The translations under genes were made by a program, and so were the position numbers. DNA of 8,977 bases from the NCBI GenBank assembly GCA_018711265.1, contig DVIM01000117.1, positions 1 through 8,977 of the forward strand, read 5' to 3'. The notes beneath the pieces are model-generated. The model saw only the letters and a list, made by a program, of their open reading frames with translations, was not told the DNA's origin and made no database searches. The DNA comes from Spyradocola merdavium (GTDB lineage: Bacteria; Bacillota; Clostridia; Christensenellales; UBA1750). Positions within the stretch are counted from its first letter, which is position 1. Every line of letters starts with the position of its first letter. Below, piece after piece: positions 1-5,111 of the stretch.

Positions 1-113
1 GAGTTCAGTTTTCCGGCTTCCGCCGCAAAACCTTCCTCGTTTGCCTTGTCTTTTTCCTCTTATGTATCGTTTTCAAGGTTCCCCGCCGTCAGTTCGTATC
101 TCTCGCTGACAGC
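1..113 (-). other. Non-coding leader transcribed leftward, rRNA-operon-like
   Basis: This is the stretch downstream of the strong minus-strand promoter at 120-148, running off the left edge. On the minus strand it contains no ATG and no GTG or TTG with a usable ribosome binding site and open frame, so it does not look like a protein 5' region. Near its 5' end an inverted repeat (85-92 with 106-113, one G-U pair) can form an 8-bp hairpin. It is followed by AACCTTGAAAACG (68-80), which resembles the TTGAAAAC box found in rRNA operon leaders and spacers of Firmicutes. I infer that a 16S rRNA gene, or less likely a tRNA array, begins beyond the left edge. The RNA gene itself is not in view, so this remains inference. 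Confidence 0.45.
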
Positions 114-119
114 TTAGTT

Positions 120-176
120 ATATTACCACACCCTTCTCTTTCTGTCAACACCTTTTTTGAAATTTTTTTCGCTTTT
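120..176 (-). promoter_or_regulatory. Strong sigma-A promoter with UP-like element, firing left
   Basis: Read on the minus strand, the -35 is TTGACA (143-148). After a 17-bp spacer comes TAATAT (120-125), preceded by TG at the extended -10 position. Directly upstream of the -35 are phased A-tracts (A6 at 153-158, A7 at 163-169), as in an UP element. A consensus -35, extended -10 and A-tracts together are typical of stable-RNA promoters. The transcript would start near 113 and leave the window. Confidence 0.7.
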
Positions 177-201
177 TCCGTCCCCTTCCGTTCGGGCCGC
201 C

Positions 202-222
202 AAAAAACGCCGGAATTCCGGC
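202..222 (-). terminator. Second of two tandem intrinsic terminators
   Basis: The perfect palindrome GCCGGAATTCCGGC (209-222) is followed on the minus strand by G and six T (202-207). The stem is short, but the T-tract is good. It lies directly behind the longer terminator at 223-258, so the two act in series on leftward transcripts. Confidence 0.65.
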
Positions 223-263
223 AAAAAACGCGGCCGGAGGAAAGTTCCTCCGGCCGCGTTTTT
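223..263 (-). terminator. Strong intrinsic terminator after the 263-988 gene
   Basis: An inverted repeat of 14 bp per arm (229-242 with 245-258) is flanked by A6 (223-228) on the left and T5 (259-263) on the right. On the minus strand it reads as a GC-rich hairpin followed by TTTTTT, directly behind the stop codon of the gene ending at 263. The symmetric A/T flanks would let it work in both directions, although no plus-strand gene ends here. Confidence 0.9.
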
Positions 264-988
264 CAGCCGATCTCGGGCAGGGACTGCGCGGTTTCTTCGT
301 CCATGATGGGTTCCAGCTCCTCGAGCCAGGCGGGCGGTTCCTCCTGGGTCTGCTCGCCGAGCCAGGCGATCATCTTGAGCGCGTACTCCGCATTCTGCGT
401 ATAAGAGGTGCAGGCGATGTACAGGTCGCGCGTGTCCACGCCCTGGTTGAGCAGGCCGTAGAGGCGCTCGGCGGAGATTCCGTAGACGTGCTCCTGTCCA
501 TCTGTCTCCTCCGCGACAAAGGTGCCCGCCTCGATCTCCTCCTCGGAGAACACGCCGTAGAGCGCGCCGCCCTCGGCGACGGCGTCGTCCAGGGGCATGA
601 AGGCCTGCATGGAGCTGTAGCTGACGAGCAGCTCGCGGTTGAGGAGGTAGACGTCGCCCTCGCCCACGGCGATGACCACGGACAGCTTCGTATAGCCGCT
701 GTAGTCGCCCTCGCCGGTCAGGCTCAGGGGGATGTTTTCAAAGGTGATGAGCTCCATCTCCGGGAACTCCTCGTAGGCCTTTTCTTCATAGTATTCCAGA
801 ACCGACTCCGAGACGTAGTCGCCGGCGATGGTGACGTGGATGGTCTTTTCCGGCGGGGGAACATACTCCGTGGCCCGGTAGGCCATCTGCCAGCCGAAGA
901 GCAGGATCACCGCCATCAGGGCGTAGGCCCACCACGTATAGCCGAAGTGTTGTCGTACGTTGGTCCACTTCAGGGGCGTATGGATCAT
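263..988 (-). CDS. Membrane-anchored protein, solute-binding-protein-like, function unknown
   Basis: This encodes 241 aa. A short basic N-terminus is followed by one hydrophobic segment (about residues 17-37, with the run YALMAVILLFGW). The rest is an acidic domain expected outside the membrane. Its second half looks like a reduced type-2 extracellular solute-binding protein: DVYLLNRELL (about 112-121) and FMPLDD (about 128-133) match the common 'DvyLl...l.PLdd' pattern, and a later YGIS segment matches the usual ligand-lobe strand. At 241 aa it is much shorter than the roughly 400-450 aa of sugar-binding lipoproteins. It has an uncleaved-looking anchor rather than a lipobox, and no ABC permease lies nearby. 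I chose the ATG at 986-988 because AAGGAG (997-1002) lies 8 nt upstream. The longer frame back to a TTG at 1093 would overlap the promoter. The family assignment is by resemblance only. Confidence 0.8.
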   Translation of the reverse strand: MIHTPLKWTNVRQHFGYTWWAYALMAVILLFGWQMAYRATEYVPPPEKTIHVTIAGDYVSESVLEYYEEKAYEEFPEMELITFENIPLSLTGEGDYSGYTKLSVVIAVGEGDVYLLNRELLVSYSSMQAFMPLDDAVAEGGALYGVFSEEEIEAGTFVAEETDGQEHVYGISAERLYGLLNQGVDTRDLYIACTSYTQNAEYALKMIAWLGEQTQEEPPAWLEELEPIMDEETAQSLPEIG

Positions 989-1064
989 GCGCAGCGCTCC
1001 TTCCCAAGGGAGTTCCTTTTTTTCGCCACTCGGGCAGGGTGCGCACCGGGCGGGAATTTCGTTC

Positions 1065-1093
1065 AGTATAGCACATCCGGCCCGCCGTTTCAA
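1065..1093 (-). promoter_or_regulatory. Sigma-A promoter of the 263-988 gene
   Basis: On the minus strand, TTGAAA (1088-1093), a 17-bp spacer and TATACT (1065-1070) with TG just upstream form a near-consensus promoter. The expected start near 1058 gives a leader of about 70 nt. The -35 box lies 14 nt behind the stop codon of the ibrB-like gene. With no terminator in between, transcripts of that operon could also read into this gene. Confidence 0.8.
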
Positions 1094-1107
1094 GCAAAGG
1101 CGCGGCC

Positions 1108-1659
1108 TCAGCCCCGGGGAAAGCCGCCGAAATCGTCGCCCTCCTCCACCGGCTGCCAGGCGCGGCCGAACTGCACGTCCTGGAAGAGGGCCGTAAGGCC
1201 CGTGATCTGCTTCAGGCGCAGGATCTCATCCTTCTCCATGCCCAGGTGCTTGGCGATCCAGGCGTCGGAGCGGCCGATGTCGTGCAGCTCCTTTACGATA
1301 TTGCTCATCAGGTCCACGTTGTGGGAGCCGCGGGCCCGGTTGTGGCGGATGGTGCTGGCCATGCGGTAGTCGATGGGCTTGTCGATGACGGAAACCGGGA
1401 GCATGCCGCCCTCGCGCTCGTAGATATCCGGGTGGTCCAGCATGATGCGGTAGCGGTGAAAGCCGTCGACGATGATGTACTGGTCCTGCTCCTTGTCGTG
1501 GTAGCAGACGATGGGCATGGTGTAGCCGTCGATCTTGATGCTCTCGTAGAGCAGCTTCATCTCCGGCGGGGCGACGGCGTTGGGGTTGTAGGTATTGGGC
1601 ACGATCTTTTCAATCGGCACGGCGATGACGTTATAGACCGGGCTCTGAAACTTCTTCAT
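1108..1659 (-). CDS. ibrB: IbrB-like ParB/sulfiredoxin-fold protein with HTH
   Basis: This encodes 183 aa of the ParB N-terminal/sulfiredoxin-like superfamily. Visible landmarks are the N-terminal strand 'VPIEKIVPNTYNPN' (about 14-27), the signature DGFHRYR (65-71; GxxR-type phosphate-binding motif), and RHNRARGSH (105-113), which corresponds to the ParB box after the core. A helix-turn-helix-like segment follows (about 131-152, SDAWIAKHLGMEKDEILRLK), and the tail is short and acidic/Gly-rich. It is a free-standing member, not a chromosome-partitioning ParB, since no parA or parS is seen. Its ATG sits inside the upstream ibrA-like gene (29-nt overlap), with AGGAG 7 nt ahead, so the two are probably translationally coupled. 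In E. coli, IbrB acts with IbrA to activate eib surface-protein genes, but the biochemical role is not settled. The pairing is the strongest evidence for the name. Confidence 0.88.
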   Translation of the reverse strand: MKKFQSPVYNVIAVPIEKIVPNTYNPNAVAPPEMKLLYESIKIDGYTMPIVCYHDKEQDQYIIVDGFHRYRIMLDHPDIYEREGGMLPVSVIDKPIDYRMASTIRHNRARGSHNVDLMSNIVKELHDIGRSDAWIAKHLGMEKDEILRLKQITGLTALFQDVQFGRAWQPVEEGDDFGGFPRG

Positions 1660-2980
1660 CCTCCATCTCCTCTACTTTGCTGTACTTCTTCGTGATGGCA
1701 TCGATATAGCGCTGCTGTTCCCGGGTCAGGCCAAAGCCCATGAAGCGGCAGTTGTGGTCGTTTTTCAGGATGCAGTAGCACATGCGCTTCCAGCTGGGGA
1801 TGTCCTTTGTGGAGCGGATGTCGTCGGTGTTGTCCGGGATCTTGCCGATGAAGACCACGCGGGACTTCCGGCTGCGCGTATAGCTGGAAACGCCGTTGCG
1901 GCGGATGTTGTAGCCCTTCTCGATGAGCTCGCGGATGACGCGCTCGTCCAATCCGCCGCCCGTGCGGTGCCAAAAGGTGATGGAGGTTTGGAATTTCTGG
2001 ACGTAGTTGTTGCGCAGGCGCAGCGGCAGCGTGTCCAGCAGGAAGCGTGTATAGCTCTCCCAGGTGTGGCCCGCGGGCAGGGTCACGTTGCGGTAGCCCA
2101 TGGCCTTGCTGCGGCCATAAATAGAAGCGAAGTTCGCCCCCTGCACGCGGCCGACGAGCTTTGTCCAGATCTCCGGGTCGATGACGCGGTAGAGGTTCAG
2201 GCTGTCCTTGGAATAGTCGTTGAAGGGCGAGGCCACGCGCATCTGCGAGACCTTGAGCCCCGCCATGTAGTACAAGTCGTAAAGGCGGTTGTAATCATAA
2301 TGGAAGAGGAAGTTCGCGTGCCAGACGTCGCTGAGCGTCCAGTCGTACAGAGGGGACGCGCACCAGACGTTCTTGAACTCGTTGCTCACCCAGCACTCGC
2401 CCTTGTAGCCGTATTTCTTGTTGAGGAACCCGCTGTAGCGCTGCAGGGATTCATCCGCGCGCATGCCGAGCAGACAGACCGTCTTCTTATCCCCGTGGGA
2501 GATGCGGTACCAGCGGCCGAACTGCTTGGCCAGGTCCTCCTGGTGCATCCGGTAGCGGTAGGTGGTCATGGGGTTGTTTTTGAGGTTGATGACGTACTCG
2601 TGCTGGGGCATGGGGCGCACCCAGGCCTCCTCCTTGGTGTCGTCCCAAGGGTACCAATACATCTGATAGCTGCTCAGCGCCGTGCGCGTGGCCATGGGCA
2701 GGCAAACCCAGTACGGTTCGACCTCGTCCTTGATGCGCTCAAAGGTGCGCTCAATGAACTCGGTCGTCACCGTGTACTGCGCCTCAAAGTCCTGGTGGAA
2801 GACGCCGATCTTCTTTTCCGGGTAGTATTTCCGCCGAAAGTCCAGCGTGAGGTTGAGCAGCAGGCTGCTGTCCTTTCCGCCGGAAAAGGAGACGTAAATG
2901 TTGTCGAACTCCTCAAAGATCAGGCGGAGCCTCTGCTGCGTCGCCTCGTAAACATTGCACGACATGTACTCTCGCTTCAT
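1631..2980 (-). CDS. ibrA: IbrA-like PAPS reductase-family (DUF3440) protein
   Basis: This encodes 449 aa. The N-terminal adenine nucleotide alpha-hydrolase/PAPS-reductase domain carries the PP-loop SGGKDSS (33-39), followed by the 'GVFHQDFEAQYTVTTEFIERTF' region usual for the phosphoadenosine phosphosulfate reductase fold (given here as a family landmark, about residues 59-80). The C-terminal part, with Cys at about 401, 403 and 411 (CYC...C near WKRM), matches the DUF3440 extension of IbrA. It is longer than assimilatory PAPS reductases, and no sulfate assimilation genes are nearby. The family relates distantly to DndC, which activates sulfur for DNA phosphorothioation. It is the first gene of a two-gene operon with the overlapping ibrB-like gene. 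The start at 2978-2980 has GGGGA 7 nt upstream. By eye its GC content is lower than that of the flanking housekeeping genes, which would fit acquisition. Confidence 0.9.
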   Translation of the reverse strand: MKREYMSCNVYEATQQRLRLIFEEFDNIYVSFSGGKDSSLLLNLTLDFRRKYYPEKKIGVFHQDFEAQYTVTTEFIERTFERIKDEVEPYWVCLPMATRTALSSYQMYWYPWDDTKEEAWVRPMPQHEYVINLKNNPMTTYRYRMHQEDLAKQFGRWYRISHGDKKTVCLLGMRADESLQRYSGFLNKKYGYKGECWVSNEFKNVWCASPLYDWTLSDVWHANFLFHYDYNRLYDLYYMAGLKVSQMRVASPFNDYSKDSLNLYRVIDPEIWTKLVGRVQGANFASIYGRSKAMGYRNVTLPAGHTWESYTRFLLDTLPLRLRNNYVQKFQTSITFWHRTGGGLDERVIRELIEKGYNIRRNGVSSYTRSRKSRVVFIGKIPDNTDDIRSTKDIPSWKRMCYCILKNDHNCRFMGFGLTREQQRYIDAITKKYSKVEEMEDEEVSEPGL

Positions 2981-3021
2981 GGCATTCCCCTACGTCGCTG
3001 GAATTTTTTCCATCTTTTTCC

Positions 3022-3050
3022 AGTATACCACATTTTTCATGTCATGACAA
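3022..3050 (-). promoter_or_regulatory. Promoter of the ibrA-ibrB-like operon with a palindrome on its -35
   Basis: On the minus strand, TTGTCA (3045-3050), a 17-bp spacer and TATACT (3022-3027) preceded by TG (extended -10) make a good sigma-A promoter, with a leader of about 35 nt. The palindrome TGTCATGACA (3040-3049) overlaps the -35 box and could be an operator. That role is inference from position only. Confidence 0.8.
3040..3049. promoter_or_regulatory. 10-bp palindrome, possible operator
   Basis: TGTCATGACA is a perfect 10-bp palindrome covering five of the six -35 bases of the ibrA-like promoter. A repressor bound here would block RNA polymerase. A palindrome this short can arise by chance, and no second copy was noticed elsewhere in the window. 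Confidence 0.3.
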
Positions 3051-3086
3051 TTCGCCGCGGAGGGAAATCCGCCTTTGCGCCGGGCT

Positions 3087-4253
3087 TTAGAAGACCTGCA
3101 GGACGAAGAACTTCAGGTACTGCGTCTCGGGCGCGGCCAGGAGCACGGGGTGGTCGCGCCCCTGGGTGCGCGCCTCGACGACGCGCACGAGGCGGTGCGC
3201 GTCCCGCGCGGCGGACAGCAGCATGTCCTCGAACGCCTGGCGGGAGACGTGCTGGGAGCAGGAGCAGGTCACAAGGAACCCGCCCTCGGGCAGCATCTTC
3301 ATGGCGCGCAGGTTGATCTCCTTATAACCGCGCAGCGCGCCCTCGACGGCGCCGCGGGTCTTGGCAAAGGCCGGCGGGTCCAGGATGATGACGTCAAAGC
3401 GGCGCTTTTCGTCGTAATAGCGGCGGAGCAGGTCGAAGGCATTCTCCGCGACGAATTCGACGTTGTCAAAGCCGTTGAGCTCCGCGTTGCGGCGGGCCAC
3501 CGCGCAGGCCTCCTCGGAGACGTCCACGCCCGTCACGTGCGAGGCGCCGTAGCTTGCCGCGTGCAGGGCGAAGGACCCGGTGTGGGTGAAGCAGTCGAGC
3601 ACCTCGCGGCCGCGCACGATGGGCGCCAGGCTTGCGCGGTTCTCCTTTTGGTCGAGGAAGAAGCCGGTCTTCTGGCCGTGGGCGACGTCCACGAGGAAGC
3701 GGACGCCGTTTTCCCGCATCTCGACGAGCGTGGGGAACTGGCCGCGGGCAAAGCCCGTGACCTGCTCCAGCCCCTCCAGCTCGCGCACGGGCACGTCGTC
3801 GCGGCGGTAAATGCCGCGGCAGCCGGTGATGTCCATCACCGCGTCCAGGAGCACCTCGCGCCAGCGGTCGATGCCCAGGGCCAGCGACTGCATGACGCAG
3901 ACGTCGGCAAACTTGTCCACGATCAGCGCCGGCAAAAAGTCGCTCTCGGCAAAGATCAGCCGGCAGGAGTCCAGATCGCAGAACGCCTTGCGGTAGTCGT
4001 AGGCCTGCTGCACGCGGCGGTAAAAGAAGTCGCGGTCGATGGGCTCGTCGTGCCGCGTGAGCATGCGCAGGGTGATCATGGAGGCGGGGTTGTAGTAGGC
4101 GCGGCCCAGGAACCGGCCGCGCGCGGCGTGCACGTCCACGACGTCCCCGGGCTGGGCGCTCGCCTCCACCCGGTCGATGTCGCTGCGGAAAATCCAGGGG
4201 TGGCCCATCTCGACGCGCCGCTCGCGCGAGGACTTCAGGTAAGCTTTTGGCAT
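3087..4253 (-). CDS. rlmI: Class I SAM-dependent rRNA methyltransferase, RlmI family
   Basis: This encodes 388 aa, the usual length for the RlmI/YccW family, which makes 5-methylcytosine in 23S rRNA (position 1962 in E. coli). An N-terminal PUA RNA-binding domain (about 1-75, with HPWIFRSDI and the AYYNP segment) precedes the central EEHEE-like part and the Rossmann methyltransferase domain. SAM motif I is VLDCFTHTG (218-226), motif IV is DPPAF (292-296), and motif VI is TCSC (329-332) containing the Cys expected to attack the base. 'FFLDQKENR' just before motif I is also typical. The start ATG at 4251-4253 is preceded by GGAGGAG at good spacing. The gene has its own promoter at 4307-4336 and diverges from greA. 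No convincing terminator follows; only a short GCGGA/TCCGC hairpin without a T-run is seen at 3057-3072. The exact target site in this organism is not shown by sequence. Confidence 0.95.
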   Translation of the reverse strand: MPKAYLKSSRERRVEMGHPWIFRSDIDRVEASAQPGDVVDVHAARGRFLGRAYYNPASMITLRMLTRHDEPIDRDFFYRRVQQAYDYRKAFCDLDSCRLIFAESDFLPALIVDKFADVCVMQSLALGIDRWREVLLDAVMDITGCRGIYRRDDVPVRELEGLEQVTGFARGQFPTLVEMRENGVRFLVDVAHGQKTGFFLDQKENRASLAPIVRGREVLDCFTHTGSFALHAASYGASHVTGVDVSEEACAVARRNAELNGFDNVEFVAENAFDLLRRYYDEKRRFDVIILDPPAFAKTRGAVEGALRGYKEINLRAMKMLPEGGFLVTCSCSQHVSRQAFEDMLLSAARDAHRLVRVVEARTQGRDHPVLLAAPETQYLKFFVLQVF

Positions 4254-4306
4254 GTTTTCTCCTCCGGTCGTATGCAGGTAGCGCGCGCTGCGCGCTTCTA
4301 TGCTCC

Positions 4307-4336
4307 ATTATACCGCGTTTTCTTGCCGCTGCACAA
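4307..4336 (-). promoter_or_regulatory. Promoter of the rlmI-type gene
   Basis: On the minus strand, TATAAT (4307-4312) is perfect and TTGTGC (4331-4336) lies 18 bp upstream. The leader is about 50 nt and contains a GCGCGC-A-GCGCGC stretch that could fold, ahead of the GGAGGAG ribosome binding site. Confidence 0.75.
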
Positions 4337-4408
4337 GGGCATCCGGTGAAGGGAAGGCAGGGATTTTTGACGAAACTGCAAAACTTTTCTCTCTTTTTGG
4401 TAAGGCCG

Positions 4409-4437
4409 TTGACAGAGCGGGGCAGTTTGATTATAAT
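4409..4437 (+). promoter_or_regulatory. Consensus sigma-A promoter of the greA-lysS operon
   Basis: TTGACA (4409-4414), a 17-bp spacer and TATAAT (4432-4437) match the housekeeping consensus at all twelve positions. Upstream are T-rich and A-rich patches (about 4379-4400). Its -35 lies about 70 bp from the -35 of the divergent rlmI-type promoter. Strong expression is expected for an elongation factor and a tRNA synthetase. Confidence 0.92.
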
Positions 4438-4444
4438 GTCTAGG

Positions 4445-4589
4445 ACAATGCAATGAGTTGGCGGCGCACGGTTTTGATCGGGAAGGTCGGAATTCGTGGG
4501 CCTGCTTGATTATACTCATGTCCCTTGGGTTCCGCGGGGCCCTGTTTCCGCGGAAAATTCGGTCAAGTTGAGTTTAGGAGGCAAATTTC
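4445..4589 (+). other. Leader of greA mRNA with one hairpin
   Basis: About 145 nt separate the expected transcription start from the greA ATG. An 8-bp perfect stem (4530-4537 with 4548-4555; TTCCGCGG / CCGCGGAA, 10-nt loop) lies about 35 nt before the start codon, with AGGAGG downstream of it. It lacks a T-run, so it is not a terminator. A second TATACT-like box (about 4510-4515) has no good -35. I recognise no riboswitch or T-box: there is no T-box consensus and no specifier loop. Confidence 0.5.
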
Positions 4590-5075
4590 ATGGCAAGCAA
4601 CGGCAGCGACGTCAAGTACTTTACCGCCGAAGGCATCAAGAAGATGGAGGAGGAGCTGGACTACCTGCGCTCCGTCAAGCGCGGCGAGGTGGCCGAGAAG
4701 ATCAAGGTCGCCCGCTCCTTCGGCGACCTTTCCGAAAACGCGGAGTATGACGAGGCGCGCAAGGAGCAGGCCTTCATGGAGGGCCGCATCCAGGAGCTGG
4801 AGGCCATCCTCTCCACCGCGCAGGTCATCCGCGAGGAGGACATGCCGACGGACGTGGTCACCGTCGGCTCCACGGTCAAGGTCTACAACGAGACGCGCAA
4901 GAAGGAGCAGGTCTACAGCCTCGTGGGCTCTTCCGAGGCGGACCCCTTCAAGGGCCGGATCTCCCAGGATTCCCCCATCGGCGCGGCGCTTGCGGGCAAG
5001 CGCGTGGGCGAGACGGTGCAGGTCGCCGTTCCCGCCGGCACGCACACCCTGCGCATCGAGAGCATCACCCGGTAA
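4590..5075 (+). CDS. greA: Transcription elongation factor GreA
   Basis: This encodes 161 aa, the standard GreA length. The N-terminal antiparallel coiled coil (about 10-80) carries the tip sequence DLSENAEY (46-53), whose acidic residues reach through the RNA polymerase secondary channel and stimulate cleavage of backtracked RNA. The C-terminal FKBP-like domain contains 'ISQDSPIGAALAGKRVGETV' (about 127-146), the normal GreA ending. Its start has a strong AGGAGG site. It is the first gene of an operon with lysS, 36 nt downstream, a common arrangement in Firmicutes. Nothing looks degenerate. Confidence 0.97.
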   Translation: MASNGSDVKYFTAEGIKKMEEELDYLRSVKRGEVAEKIKVARSFGDLSENAEYDEARKEQAFMEGRIQELEAILSTAQVIREEDMPTDVVTVGSTVKVYNETRKKEQVYSLVGSSEADPFKGRISQDSPIGAALAGKRVGETVQVAVPAGTHTLRIESITR

Positions 5076-5111
5076 GGCAGAAACGCACAAGAGAAAGAGA
5101 GAGTTTTTCCT

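Noticed and set aside
989..1093. N-terminal extension of the 263-988 gene back to TTG at 1093
   Set aside because: The TTG lies inside the -35 box and the extension crosses the -10, so it would not be transcribed. The ATG at 986-988 has a good ribosome binding site.
1108..1659. Chromosome-partitioning ParB
   Set aside because: The protein is short, lacks a dimerisation domain, has no parA neighbour or visible parS site, and is coupled to an IbrA-like gene.
3057..3072. Terminator after the rlmI-type gene
   Set aside because: The stem is only 5 bp (GCGGA/TCCGC) and no T-run follows on the minus strand.
1754..3316. Long plus-strand open frame opposite the ibrA-like gene and the end of the rlmI-type gene
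   Set aside because: It spans two real genes and an intergenic promoter on the other strand, has no domain, and its ending is low-complexity Arg/Ala. It is a composition artefact.
3075..4349. Plus-strand open frame opposite the rlmI-type gene
   Set aside because: It is fully antisense to a clear methyltransferase gene, with Val/Ala/His-rich sequence and no ribosome binding site.
4453..4509. Possible 18-codon leader peptide in the greA leader
   Set aside because: It starts about 8 nt after the expected transcription start, has no room for a ribosome binding site, and shows no run of regulatory codons such as Lys.
4445..4589. T-box or lysine riboswitch ahead of greA-lysS
   Set aside because: There is no T-box core sequence, specifier stem, terminator/antiterminator pair or recognisable lysine aptamer. 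Only one simple hairpin is present.
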